A stretch of 64,000 bases of DNA, from contig NW_025064897.1 of NCBI RefSeq assembly GCF_019112545.1, positions 1 through 64,000 on the forward strand. Reading direction: 5' to 3'. Shown here piece by piece: positions 20,401 to 32,701 of the stretch. The position numbers and the translations under genes are program-made. The DNA is from Guyanagaster necrorhizus (Eukaryota; Basidiomycota; Agaricomycetes; Agaricales; Physalacriaceae). Each line of letters opens with the position of its first letter. Within the stretch, counting starts at the first letter, position 1. The notes below the pieces were generated by a model. The model did not search any database, was not told the origin of the DNA, and saw nothing but the letters and a program-made list of their open reading frames with translations.

Positions 20401-22892
20401 TTCGTTTTGGGTGCTAGTCTCGATATTCACACGTATGCAATTCCTAGCGATCCGACGACCCTCAAAGGCTTACCTGCAAAGATTGTTGAGATGCCTTCTC
20501 TCCATGTTTCCGAAGGCCATGACCATGAAGGCCCATATTCAGAGGTCATCATTCCTGAATACTTCCCTCCAGGAAGCATCATGTTGTTCAAGACGTATCT
20601 GGAAGAGCACGATGCGTCCTTGGACGTATTTTGCGCCTCTGGTGCGCAGGAAGTGTTTGGCGCACTTGATCTCGTTGAATTGAACATTGTCTTGCACCGT
20701 GCGGATGGAGAAGAACGCGACGTGACTGCCGGAGAGTTTGGTGCATACGAGGTACCAGGGCTGGGAAAGGCGGTCTATTGTGGTCTCGAAGGCTGGATGC
20801 ATCCCCTAAGGCATATTATGCGATATAACGATCTCGGTCACCCTCTATGCGGCCATTTGAGAGATGGGCCATGGGCTTTGGATTATGTCCATGCTCGTCT
20901 GTTCAAGTATGTCGTTGATTCTTGCCTGCTGAACACCGTTGACCTTGTCTTTCTCAGACAAGCTGACAAAATGCCTAAAATCAAACGAGTAGCTGAATGG
21001 TTCCGTGAAAGGTTCGAACGTGTCAAGGCTACTGTCCCTCCTTTCTTGCGCCCGAAGTATTTTGCGCTCGTCATTTCGGAGGCGTACAAAGCTGCAAGGC
21101 GGTCTGTGGTTGAACAATGCTCGGAATTCATTTCTAACGGACATGATTTTACCCAAGACCTGGCTTTATGTGCAGTTCAGATGTACGGCATCGTACAGTC
21201 CGCGTCTCTTGATCCTAGTGTTGTGACGCCGTCATTGGCGGCAGGCCTTCCTCATTTTGCAGCTGGGTGGGCGAGATGTTGGGGTCGTGACGTTTTTATA
21301 TCTCTTCGAGGTTTGTTCCTGACGACTGGAAACTATGTTGCTGCCAAAAAACATATTCTGGCATTCGCCTCAACATTAAAACACGGTTTGATACCAAATC
21401 TTTTAGATTCGGTTCGCAGTCCTAGGTCTGTTATTCATGCATTATGAAGATCATCAGCTCATTCTTTTCCAGGTACAACTCTCGAGATTCACCGTGGTGG
21501 ATGCTTCAAAGCATACAAGATTATGTTCACAGCGCTCCAGATGGACTGTCCCTTCTTTTTGAAAAAGTGAAGCGTCGGTTCCCGAAGGACGACACCTGGG
21601 TGCCTTGGGACGATACGCATGCATATGCTTACTCGACTACGATTGCTGAGATCATACAAGAAATTCTTCAGCGGCACTCGGATGGCATTCACTTCAGAGA
21701 GTACAATGCAGGTCCTAACCTCGACATGCAAATGAGGGACGAAGGATTCAATATCGACATTAAGGTTGATTGGGGTACAGGAATAATCTTTGGGGGAAAT
21801 CGATACAACTGCGGGACATGGATGGATAAGATGGGCGAATCCGTCAGGGCTGGAACGAAAGGCATTCCAGGGACTCCCAGAGACGGTGCACCTGTCGAAA
21901 TTACCGGGCTGCTAAAGAGCGCACTTCGTTGGGTAGATCATCTATCTCAAGCGGGTCAATTCCCCTTCAAAGGCGTTCATGCAACTAGTTAGTACCTTCT
22001 TTCATCGAGTTCCTTCTCCCTCGAATGCTGATATTTGCAAGTCGATGGCAAGGAGCATCTCATCACGTACAAGCAATGGTCAAATCTCATTCAGTCTTCG
22101 TTCGAAAAGTGCTATTACGTCCCTCTCGGTGAGACATTTATATATTTCTCCTGCTACTCGAATAGATGGTTAACCATCCTCGGTAGATCCATCCGCTGAT
22201 ACCAAGTACAACGTCACGTCAAACTTAGTGAACCGACGAGGTATATACAAGGACGTGTACGGATCTGGAGTCGGCAGAGAGTGGTCTGACTACCAAATGA
22301 GGCCCAACTTTCCCATTGCTATGGCGGTTGCCCCTGAGTTATTCAACCCTCAGCATGCTCTAGACGCGCTAAAAATCGCCGAAGAAGTTCTTCGGGCTCC
22401 GCTCGGGATGAAAACTTTGGATCCGAAAGACCTTCAATACCGTCCAGTATACGACAACTCCAATGATTCGAACGACGCATCCATCGCAAAAGGACTGAAC
22501 TATCACAATGTTAGTGCACTATAACTGTCATATTGACGGATTCTGATGTTCTGTCCAGGGTCCTGAATGGGGATGGCCTTTGGGCTTCTTTTTGAGGGCG
22601 TATCTTAATTTCGACAGCCGTGTCGGAGAGGGTAAAACGGTATGAATCTTGATGGTTCTTTGGCGTTTCCTACTAAGTTGTGTTTTAATAGGACATTAAG
22701 CGTACTCTTCACCATCTGCATCAAATTCTGCTGACGCAGCGTCAACACATCCGCAGTGATCCTTGGGCGGGGATACCCGAACTGACGAACGAGAACGGGC
22801 AACACTGCTCGGACTCTTGCAATACCCAAGCGTGGAGCGCAAGCACTCTCCTGGACTTTTTAGAGGAGGTGCATAAGCTGGGGGCAAAGTAG
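17409..22892 (+). CDS. GDB1: Glycogen debranching enzyme (glucanotransferase/amylo-1,6-glucosidase)
   Basis: Fourteen exons join in phase to 1596 residues (introns 17655-17716, 17863-17928, 18513-18559, 19146-19198, 19708-19757, 20165-20219, 20317-20365, 20907-20957, 21426-21472, 21988-22041, 22129-22186, 22510-22558, 22640-22691). The N-terminal half is the GH13-type transferase: [31 protein letters not shown] holding the nucleophile Asp, and [10 protein letters not shown] holding the catalytic Glu. The C-terminal half is the GDE-C glucosidase domain ([43 protein letters not shown]). The enzyme moves maltosyl or maltotriosyl stubs, then hydrolyses the remaining alpha-1,6 glucose, acting with glycogen phosphorylase in the cytosol. 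Full length for the eukaryotic family. The N-terminal 45 residues are a Ser/Pro/Thr-rich extension. Confidence 0.94.
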
Positions 22893-23072
22893 ATGGGAGG
22901 ATTCAAACGGACTTTATAGAGTACGACAAGTTAGGACAAACGAGGGGACAAACGGAAGTAGTTAGTAACGGATAATCGGACCGAGGCTTGCGTGATTAGT
23001 AAGGGATGGAGGTTGCCCATAAGTAAGCTGGTTCTGCTAACCTAACCTTTGCACACGCAATCACGCGCAATC

Positions 23073-26000
23073 ATGGCTACCTGTCGCGATACCGAGGGCT
23101 GGAATATCGTTTCTCGTATTCGTCCCTTTGATATCACTCTCTGTTTCGAGGAAGGCATCCTCTTCTCCAGTCTCTACGCCCTCTTACTGGCGTTGGCTGT
23201 CGCAAAATGCCTCTCTCTCTCTGTACATCTCTCAAGGAGGAGGTCGCCCAAGAGCCGATGGGCTCTGGGCTTCAAGATCGTGCGTTCCTTATTCTTTCAC
23301 CACGTCCTGCTACCTAACACAACCCAGCTCTTCCTTACCCTCGCATTCTCCGTCAGCATCGCTAACCTTCTCTACACTGTCTATACAAGGATACCCGTAC
23401 CTGTGCTCCAGTCCTACATCTTTGAACCTGTTTCGCTCGCGGCCGCCGTCGTCCTGACATTTTTCAATCATACTCGAGCCAGGAACTCGTCTGCTATCCT
23501 CCTCATATACTGGCCTCTCCATTCTTTCGTATATGCCATCTGGACACGATCCGTGTTGACATATGGTTTTAACCATATCATATTTACGTTCAAATCAATC
23601 ATAGCAGGACTCGGCGTCCTATCTTTCCTTCTGGAATGCGTAGGGCCAGAGTGGGGATCGGACGAAAGGATTGTTGATGGCTTGCATGCCGAAAACCCGG
23701 TCATCACGGCGAATATCTTCGGTCGATGGGTAAGCGTAGTCTATTAATTCTTCAGCTTGTTATTCACTTGGTCTTCGATAGTTCTTTTCTTGGATGACGC
23801 CCCTTATGAAGAAAGGTGCCTCCCAGTATATCTCTGAGAACGACTTGCCATCTCTACGTCCTGAAGATGACTCCGAGCGACTCGGACAGATCTTGCATGA
23901 TGCATTGCAAAAACAGTTCGTACATTTCATTAAATGCAGTCCCAGTCCTTACGTCCCCCATTTCAGTTCCTTATGGAAGGCTCTCTTCATTTCGTACGGT
24001 GGTCCCTATGCGTTAGCAGCTGGCCTGAAGCTTGTTCAGGACTGTCTTTCATTTCTGCAACCACAACTGCTGCGCTGGCTTTTATCATACATATCGGTCT
24101 ACCAAAGCGCGCGATATGTTCACGACTCTGCCAAGCCTCACCCCTTGGAAGGCTTCTCAATTGCTGTACTCATGTTCATTGCATCAGTCGCTCAAACTGT
24201 GATCTTAAACCAGGTGTGGCGGTCATCTCTTCACGTATATTAATCTTTATAACCAATTAATTCGTGCAGTACTTCCAAATCGCATTTGAAACCGGGTAGG
24301 CATGTCCAACATTCGTTGTAGACGAGGTATTCACCTCTTACTTTTAGAATGAGAGTACGCTCAGGGCTCGTTTCTGTGATTTACGCAAAGGCCTTAGTCC
24401 TTTCCAACGACGAGCGAGGACGGGCATCCGGTGACATTGTTAACTTGATGTCTGTTGATGCGACGAGGCTGCAGGACTTCTGCCAGTTCGGATTGATATC
24501 TATTTCGGGTCCTTTCCAAGTATCTCAAGTTTATGCACTACAAGTCGGCATCCTAACGGTCTGTTTAAGATTACGTTGGCGTTTATCTCTCTATACAACA
24601 TGCTTGGATGGCCCGCCTTTGTCGGTGTCGCTATAATGTTGTTTTCTATCCCTCTGAACACCTGTAAGTGTACTCGCAAAGTCATGGACCACGCTGTTTG
24701 ATGCTCCTGATTTTAGTCATTGCTCGCATCCTGAAACGCATGCAAGAGACCCAAATGAAGAACCGCGATATGCGAACGCGTTTGATGAGCGAACTACTGT
24801 CTAACATTAAGAGCATTAAGCTTTATGCTTGGGAATATGCCTTTTTACGAAAAATATTGACCGTCCGAAATGAGAAGGAACTGAAGATGCTGAGGAAAAT
24901 AGGCATCGCAACGGTTAGTTTCATTCCATCGTGCGCCTCCTTGTTCCTGACGAAAATTCAGTCCCTCAACATGATGCTCTGGACCGGTATACCGCTACTC
25001 GTCGCATTCAGTTCCTTTGCTGTCGCCGCCATAACGTCTTCTAGACCGCTAACATCAGATGTTATTTTTCCTGCCATATCGCTTTTCATGTTACTTCAAT
25101 TTCCATTGGCAATGGCAAGTGATTTTGTAATTTGACGTCAGCCTTCCTCTGATCGCCGTGTAGTTCAGCCAAGTGACTTCAAACCTCATTGAAGCGATTG
25201 TATCGATCAGGCGACTTTCAGACTTCTTGGAAGCAGATGAGTTACAGGCGGATGCACGCAAACTGATGGAGAAACCCAATCTGAAACGTGGCGACGCGGT
25301 CAGTGGCTTCGTCATGATTTGCTGGTGTCCGCTTCTAAAATCACAGTGTGGTAGGTATTGTCCATTAGAAACGCGGATTTCAGCTGGTCCACAGAAGCTG
25401 TTCAGCCTGTTTTAGAAGACATCAACCTCACTGTGCGAAAAGGAGAGTTATTGGGAGTCCTCGGCAAAGTAGGATGCGGAAAGGTACTCTTAACTTTGGC
25501 CCTTAACTTTAGCGGTTACCTATAGTGGTCCTGATTCTCTGTTTTAGACGAGTCTGCTGTCTGCCATTATTGGCGACATGATTAGGACGGAAGGAGATCT
25601 GACTGTATATGGCACCGTCGCATATTGCCCACAAAACCCTTGGTATCCTCGGGTTTGGCCCTTATATTTTGTTTGAGCTTATACCATCTCTAGGATTCTT
25701 TCGGCGACCGTTCGAGACAATATCCTCTTCTCTCATGAATATGATGAAGTATTTTACAATCTAGTCATTGAAGGTGCTTTAGTTCTACTCGTGTTCTCCA
25801 TGTCTTCATTGATTTGTAGCTTGTGCGCTTGTACCTGATCTGGCGTTGTTGCCTCAAGGTGATATGACAGAAGTTGGGGAAAAAGGAAAGTCATCCTTTT
25901 GATTTGAATAGTTTGATCCTGACTTCGATTTCTTTCCAGGCATTACAGTATGTTTTCTCCAAGTACACCAATGATAATCGTTCTCATGTATCTTCCTTAG

Positions 26001-29000
26001 CTCAGCGGTGGCCAACGAGCTCGTCTCGCCTTAGCTCGCGCCGTCTACGCCCGCGCAGATCTGCAAGTTTCTGGTTATTTTCTTCCGCTGCACGTTTTCA
26101 CTAATGGGTTCTGGTTACAGTGTGCTGCTTGACGATTGCTTAGCTGCGGTAGATAGCCACGTTGCACGGCACATATTCAGTGAGTCGCGACCATCTTTTA
26201 TTTTTCTCAGTTTTCCTCAAGGTCAGCAGCAAACGTCATCGGTCCTCAAGGGATACTCGCGTCCAAGGCTCGCATTTTAGTCACAAACAGTATAGCATTT
26301 GTTAGAGAGTTCGATCAGCTCGCATACATACGTCGGGGTATCATCTTTGAAATCGGAAGCTATGATTCTTTGATGTCCAAGACCGAGGGAGAAATCAGCA
26401 GGCTGGTGTACGTGAAGCTTTCTTCTTCTTTACTGTCTCTGAAAATCTTTGGGTAGACATGGTCATGGCAGGAGCACAAGTTCGTCGGGTACTTCTACGC
26501 CATTCATTACCGGAGGGAGTGGCGCTACTACACCCAAAATTGGAGAAGACTTCGAAGCAGCAAAATTCGACATTACCTTGTCTGAAAAGCTCCGGGACCG
26601 ATTTAGTTTCTCCAAGGCAGTGATTGCCAAACCTTCTCCAATTCGCTCGCTGGAGACCACCGGCCTGAGCAAGGAACACATGGAACAAGGCCGTGTTAAA
26701 ACCCATGTTTATTTGGAATACATCCATGCTGCTTCAAAGACGGGGTTTTCTCTTTTTTTAGCTGCAATTATTGCTCAACAAGCTTCGTCCGTTCTTGGAA
26801 ATCTTGTTCTTCGAAGCTGGGGCGAACATAACAGAGAAATGGGAACCAACGCCGGAATGCTGAAGTATCTTATCATCTATGGCGCGGTGTCATTGTCTTC
26901 CATCCTTTTGGGAGGCGCAGCTGCCATTTTGATGTGGGTCCTATGCTCCTTGCGTAGTGCAAGGAGACTCCATGACGCGGTTAGCCATCCGCCTGAATAT
27001 TGAAAGCCAGCTCACGGGTTTCTCAGATGCTTAATTCTCTCATACATGCACCACTTACCTTCTTTGAGTTGACCCCCACCGGCCGGTGAGTCTTTATTTG
27101 GTGATTATGATGATATGACTCACTCACCAAATTCTACAGTATCTTGAACCTTTTCTCTCGTGATACCTATGTCGTTGACCAAATCTTGGCGCGTGCTATT
27201 CAAAATCTATGCAGAACCCTTGCTGTCTGTGTGTTTATCGTTTTGGTTATTGGAACTAGCTTCCCGATGTTCCTTCTCTCCGTCATTCCTTTGGGCTATT
27301 TCTACTTGCGAGTCATGAAGTATGTGTCCACTTTCTCATATCTGTGCATGCGCCTGATATATCGTGCAGATATTATCTTGCTACATCTCGAGAACTCAAA
27401 CGTCTAGATGCAGTGTCTCGTTCACCCATCTTTGCATGGTTCTCTGAGTCACTCGCCGGTCTTTCGACCATCCGTGCCTTTAATCAAGGATCTCTCTTCA
27501 TTGCCACGATTCAACGCCGTGTTGATCGCAATCAAATCTGTTATCTCTCAAGTGTTTCTGTTAATCGCTGGTTGGCTGTGCGACTTGAGGCAGTCGGAGC
27601 CACCATTATCTTTTTAGTTGCCACCTTGGCCATGGTTGCGCTGATAACTACAGGCGTTGACGCTGGATTGGTCGGCCTTGTACTATCATATGCTTTGAAC
27701 GCAACGTCCTCTCTAGTCTGCCACTCCTTTTCGCGTAGGGTCATGTTTTCCTGATGATTTGCTATAGAATTGGGTAGTCAGATCCGCAAGTGAAGTGGAG
27801 CAAAATATCGTCAGTGTTGAAAGGATATTGCACCAGAGCGAAGTAGCTCCTGAAGCTCCTCACGAGTTGCCTGATTCAAAACCAGACGTACCTTGGCCCT
27901 CTAAAGGCGAAGTCGAGTTCAGGTAAGAGGAATAGTACCAATTGTTGGCATTTTAATCTCATGTTGATATCTAGTCACTACTCTACTCGATATCGGCCTG
28001 ATCTCGATCTCGTACTAAAAGATATTACGATGACCATAGCGAGTTCATTTCTAAATTTGCAGGTGAAGCCATTCAACTGATTTTTGCAGAAACCAAAGGA
28101 GAAGATCGGTGTCTGCGGGAGGACGGGGGCTGGGAAGTCTTCGGCGAGTCGCGGTCAGACATTCAATGAACTATTCAACTGACGAGTATATCATAGCTTC
28201 TGTTAGCTCTATTCCGAATCATCGAGCCCGCCGAAGGAACCATATTCATTGATGGTGTTGATATCGCGAAGATCGGGCTGCATGACTGTGGGTCTCCCAG
28301 CTTCTTTATTCGAGCTGTGTTCCTAACTGTTGGCTATCACAGTGCGGTCGTCCATATCAATCGTCCCTCAGTCACCAGATCTGTTCGAGGGGACCCTGAG
28401 AGAGAATATCGATCCAGTTGGTGAACATGCCGATGCAGACATATGGGTTGCACTTGGTCAGGTATGTTTTCCTCGTATCTCCTGGCTTATTTTCCAACTT
28501 ATCATAAAACAGGCTCATCTGAAGAACTACGTTGAAAGCTTGCCCGAAGGCCTTGATGCGCCTGTCAGAGAAGGAGGATCTTCTTTATCATCTGGACAGA
28601 GACAGCTGTTGTGTTTTGCTAGGGCGCTTTTGCGCAAATCCAAGGTCCTTGTTTTGGATGAAGGTAGGCACATCTCCTTAGGCCACATTCCATCAATCAA
28701 TGACCATATTTTAGCGACGTCGGCCGTGGATTTGGATACTGATAAAGCGATTCAAGAGATCATTCGCGGGCCGGCCTTTACTGACGTTACAATTCTAACA
28801 ATCGCACATCGTTTGAATACCATCATTGAGTCGGACCGCGTTCTTGTTATGGAGGCCGGAAAGGTATGCTTTTCCATAACGTGTAGGTAGCTCTCTAAAT
28901 CCTGACGCGCTGGCAGATGGCCGAATTCGACACACCTCAAGCGCTACTGTCAAAGAATGACTCAATATTCTATTCTTTAGCAAGTCAAGCTGGGCTTGTT

Positions 29001-29009
29001 TCTGAATAG
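23073..29009 (+). CDS. ABCC (MRP/Ycf1-type) ABC transporter
   Basis: Twenty-nine exons give 1491 residues, every junction phase-consistent. An N-terminal hydrophobic TMD0 is followed by TMD1, NBD1 (GKVGCGKT, LSGGQ, VLLDDCLAAVD), TMD2 and NBD2 (GRTGAGKSS, SLSSGQRQ, VLVLDEATSAVD). NBD1 Walker B has Asp in place of the catalytic Glu, normal for ABCC, plus Cys where family members usually carry Pro. Likely a vacuolar or plasma-membrane pump for glutathione conjugates and related anions; the substrate cannot be read from sequence. Splicing is unusual. GC-AG introns are needed at 25115-25163, 26063-26120, 28039-28089 and 28144-28196. The intron at 25886-25939 begins GA, and it precedes an 8-base exon (25940-25947) encoding part of GITLSGGQ. 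The start ATG is 180 bases from the GDB1 stop. Confidence 0.92.
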
Positions 29010-29098
29010 TTACATTGGATCTTACATATGTATACAAACTATGCCATAAAATAGATAGGCGCGTATTCCAAAGAGTGTAGTGAGAGAATATAAACTGT

Positions 29099-30272
29099 TC
29101 AAGCCTGTCTTACTGCCAAGCCCATTGATGCTGTCCGTGCCATTCCCAAAGCTGTTACGGTTTCACCCTTTGACAAAAGTTCCCTGCCTCCCAATGCTCC
29201 TGCCAAGAGTTCTCTGCAACATCTGGCACGCTCCCGCCGCTGGACGAACCAGCTGCCTGCATCGCAAGGAACGGCAAGCGGTCGCGCGATGATTCCTTTC
29301 TCCCGTGCGACCCGTATTGAGCGAATAAGTGTGTCGACCTCTGCCTCCGAGTCAAGATTATCTAGATTCTCCTCGATTTCTCCAGCTTTGTTATCCACAA
29401 GTTTCGTCGTGGCCGCCGCAGCAGCAGAAGACTTCTTTCCACTCTTTTTGGACGAAGAATTGTTGGACTTTTTGGTGAGATCGATGCCCATCGCTGCAGC
29501 GGCTTCCTCCGCAAGTCTTTTCTTCTCCAGTTTCTCCTTTTCGCGCTTCTCCTTCTTTTCTGCCTTGCTTTCACGTTTGACGGGCTCGACAAAGTTGGGA
29601 TTATTGGCGCGCTGCCAATCAAGAAGGAGCTCGTCGTACGGTCGTGACCGCCCTTGGACGGCGCGCTTGGCCCCCATGGAGTGGGATTTGCAGGTCAGAG
29701 AGCGAGAACATTCCAATCCCTTGTCGTTGATGACGCCGCACTGGCGATCAAAGTCAACAGGGCCTTTAACGCGACCTTTGGTGACCTTGGTAGCTGGTTT
29801 ACTCTTCTTCTTTGGAGGCTGTGAGGGATCGACGGGCTCGAGCGAGGCTTTCCGTTTCTTTGCGCTTTTCACTGTCAAAAATGATGAGATTGCCGACTTT
29901 GACGCGTGTAGGAATGACTGACTCTCAGCGTCAGCCTTGGCCTTGGCCTCTCTTCTGCGAATGTTTGCGCAAGTGACTGATGGGTGTAAATTGAAAATAC
30001 AGCAATGCAGAGCGATGGCCCTCACCTGCATGCTCGCCAAAGCAACTGCGAAGGATCGGTTTCTCGCAGTCCTTGCACCTAACTACACCAATGTCGGTCG
30101 TCGAAGTCAATGGCTGGGCGCCAAATATCTTCATGTCGTGGGAGGGAAGCCATGCTGTGGGTGGCACCGGTGCAGTGAGGTCTGCTGGTGGTGGAGGAAG
30201 AGGTAGATCCCAGGAGAAAGGAGGAGGTGAGTTGCTCGTCCTTGAGTTGTTTCTTTTCAGACGAAGCGACAT
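29099..30272 (-). CDS. SGF73: SAGA subunit Sgf73/ataxin-7 (SCA7 domain)
   Basis: Two exons (intron 29977-30025) give 374 residues. An N-terminal zinc-binding segment ([20 protein letters not shown]) is followed by the SCA7 zinc-binding domain, [19 protein letters not shown] then [18 protein letters not shown] long charged Lys/Glu/Ala helix (about residues 215-260) precedes a C-terminal [18 protein letters not shown] motif. In yeast, Sgf73 anchors the Ubp8 deubiquitinase module (with Sgf11 and Sus1) to SAGA, which removes ubiquitin from H2B. The start ATG gives MSLRLKRNN. It converges with the ABCC gene, 89 bases between stops. The antisense frame 29289-29921 is a shadow. Confidence 0.88.
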
Positions 30273-30309
30273 GACCGTGACAGCACAAGATAAACGTGTG
30301 ACGTGACAA

Positions 30310-31709
30310 TCACACTTGGTTACTATTCCTCCTCCTCCTTTCATTCTCTTGCTCCAATTCTTCCGCTATTCCTTGTAATTTCTTTTCTGTTTCCACATCA
30401 ATCCATGCTCCATCTTCAATACTCCAAATTTCCGTCCTTCCATCTTCTGTCGTTCGTGTCTCCTCGTCTTTCCTGCTTAGCCGCCAGCCTATTCGAGCCT
30501 TGACCTTGCCTAGATATCCTATCTCTCCTATCCCCCCTCTGGATACCCTATCGTCTTTTCTCTGCTGAGGTGTCATACGCGCTAGAACGTTTGCCGGAGG
30601 GCCCTTCCTGCTCCGTCGTAATGTAGCCATGAGCACTTCACCCTTCCGCTCACGTTCGCGTTCTCTAGTTTTATTGGCAATTTTATTCCTACGCGCCTGA
30701 ATTACGCGTTCAAAGAGTTGCTGCGGAACGGTACCATTTGCGCGAGCTAGCATTCGATCAAAGTATACCTGGTTTTTATCCAAGGCAAGCCCAATTTCGT
30801 GAGCTAAACCAAAACAAACGTGAGATCGCTGGAGGCAAGAGCAGCTTGTATACGTACACCATTCCCTCACTGATCCACCATACTCGGAATCGCTAACACC
30901 AAGTCCTTCCTCTAATGCGACCTCGCTTTTAGCATACCGAAGATGCTCTTTTAAGCGTAGCAACAGTACTTGCCTGGAACAAGTCAACCATCATACAGAA
31001 CTGACTCTACCTTGACATACCGATTTTCATATTTTCGTTTCCTTTTTGCAATCATTCTCGAAATCTTGATCGGCTGAGGCTTCATGCGAGGAAGCGCGGG
31101 ATGCCAAAGAGTGGGAAACATGAGACCACCTGTAAGCATGGGCCGGTTACGCATTCGGTTCTGTTCATCCTGAGCACAGACAATAAGTGAGAAAGGGGAA
31201 AGCAGAACAAGAAAAGGCAAGTTCGTACCAGCACCTCCAACTCTTCCCTCTCCAATACGGCTTTCTTTCGCTTCACGGCCACAAGACTGTCATACCGCCG
31301 TAGTATTTCCTGGGACTTTATATCTCCAGAACGGGCTGATTTGAATGCTTTAAGCCACTAGACAGCATCAGCCTCGGTTGTACAGATATGCAACAGGACA
31401 TACTTTATATCCAGACCTCAATGCCGCTGTCGCCTGTTCCGTTCCCGTCTTGTGCTGATTCAAGCGAAAGTGCAGACCAACAGAGAATCGTATCTGCGCG
31501 TGATCAGCAGAACTTCTTTACAAGAAAAAACAACGCGTGCATACGTTCTCCGTTGGGGCCAACCGCAAGAGGTGTCTGAAGAGACGAAGAGTTGGTATTC
31601 GATGTGCCGGGAGCTCCCAGAAGGGTCTGTTCGGACGAACACGTCGAAGAGAAGAGATAGAAGAGGCAAGATTAGCTCGGAATAACGAGGATGGCGACGG
31701 ACTGGTCAT
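30310..31709 (-). CDS. LYR-motif (complex 1 LYR) mitochondrial protein
   Basis: Six exons (introns 31494-31544, 31358-31403, 31170-31228, 30974-31020, 30804-30857) give 380 residues in phase. Near residue 40 a LYR-family motif reads IPTLRLFRHLLRLAP (Phe in place of Tyr). It is followed by FRLNQHKTGTEQATAALRSGYKW, as in fungal complex 1 LYR proteins. The N-terminus is Ser/Arg-rich (SSISSLRRVRPNR), compatible with a mitochondrial presequence. LYR proteins bind acyl-ACP and act as assembly factors for respiratory complexes, iron-sulfur delivery or mitoribosomes; which role this one has cannot be told. The C-terminal half is a basic extension rich in Arg/Lys/Glu without a recognised domain. Divergent from the FAD monooxygenase. 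Confidence 0.75.
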
Positions 31710-32701
31710 GTCATCGTAAGAAAAGGAATAAGAGGTGGCTGTGCTTGTGCAGCCCACCATTTCCACCATCCCCGGCACCGAGCACTTAATGTCCGATTTT
31801 CACGTTCAACAATACTCAGAATCCATCATTGATTGCAAAACATTTTTCCGTTATAGCGGGGCCGTCTTTGCCCAGGATATCAGGATATCAACATCACTGA
31901 TGCCCGGGATCTTCAAGCCAGTTCCTCCTCAGACCGAGTCTGGAAGAGGCGCAACCGACATATGGACCATCATACTCATCATCTTCTCAATTCGTCGCTA
32001 ATACGATTCCTGTCAGCATATCTCCCCCATTAACAATCGCATACGAAAGTCTCTCCCCACTTTGGCGTAATTTGCTCAATGGACAATAATAATAATGAAA
32101 CCCAGTCCTGCTATTCGACGGTTCCACTCGGATCAAATGGCTGCTCATCCCTAGCGATGAATATTGCAACTCAAACTTAAAGGAGATGAACACTCGCTAG
32201 GTGCCTAGATCCACCCATGAATCCCCACAAACCCACAGAAACCGAAACCGAAGACACTGCTACCCATAAAGTATCTCACGGAAGGTTCCTTCCCCGACTG
32301 TTCACCTTGGTACATCAACATTCAACCTGAGTTTGGCAAGTACGTATCCCCAGACGTAGAGCTTCTCATTATTTGTTCGATCACTTCCTTCAGGCCTGCA
32401 GCTCGGAATGACCCAGTCTATATTGATAGCGGCATTTATTAGTTCGGATGATGGTATGGACGCATATGAAAAGGACATACATCTCCTTGCTTCTTTCTCC
32501 CTCTCGCCTTCTCTCTCGCTTGCCAGATACACGCTCACTACCTCCCCTTTGTATCTCAATCGTCCTGCAAGCATCTGAGGACCCCCCCCCTCCCCCCGAA
32601 CCATTCCTCGTCGTTTACGCGCCTCACCGACCCTGTCCAGTATTTGTACGGAAATTCTCTCTCCAATACCACTTTGACACGTTAGCCTCATCCCTTCAAG
32701 C
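31710..32701. other. Long divergent intergenic region
   Basis: About 990 bases between the LYR gene and the monooxygenase. It holds pyrimidine-rich tracts (32480-32560) and a C9-T-C6 run at 32582-32597. Short open frames (for example 31735-32001) lack any recognisable motif and are not called. It should contain both promoters. Confidence 0.45.

Noticed and set aside
25886..26000. Stwintron (an intron nested in another) instead of an 8-base exon in the ABCC gene
   Set aside because: The bases 25940-25947 encode conserved Gly-Ile-Thr of the ABC signature region and are needed in the mRNA, so they are exon.
28039..28089. Reading the ABCC segment as exon up to a GT donor at 28071
   Set aside because: The remaining intron would be under 30 bases, and an odd insertion would be placed before the NBD2 Walker A; the GC donor gives a normal 51-base intron.
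29289..29921. Long plus-strand frame over SGF73
   Set aside because: Antisense shadow of a low-complexity Lys/Glu/Ala region; the minus strand has the SCA7 domain and proper splicing.
32582..32597. C9-T-C6 run as a functional element
   Set aside because: A simple low-complexity tract in a promoter-containing gap, with no partner motif visible.
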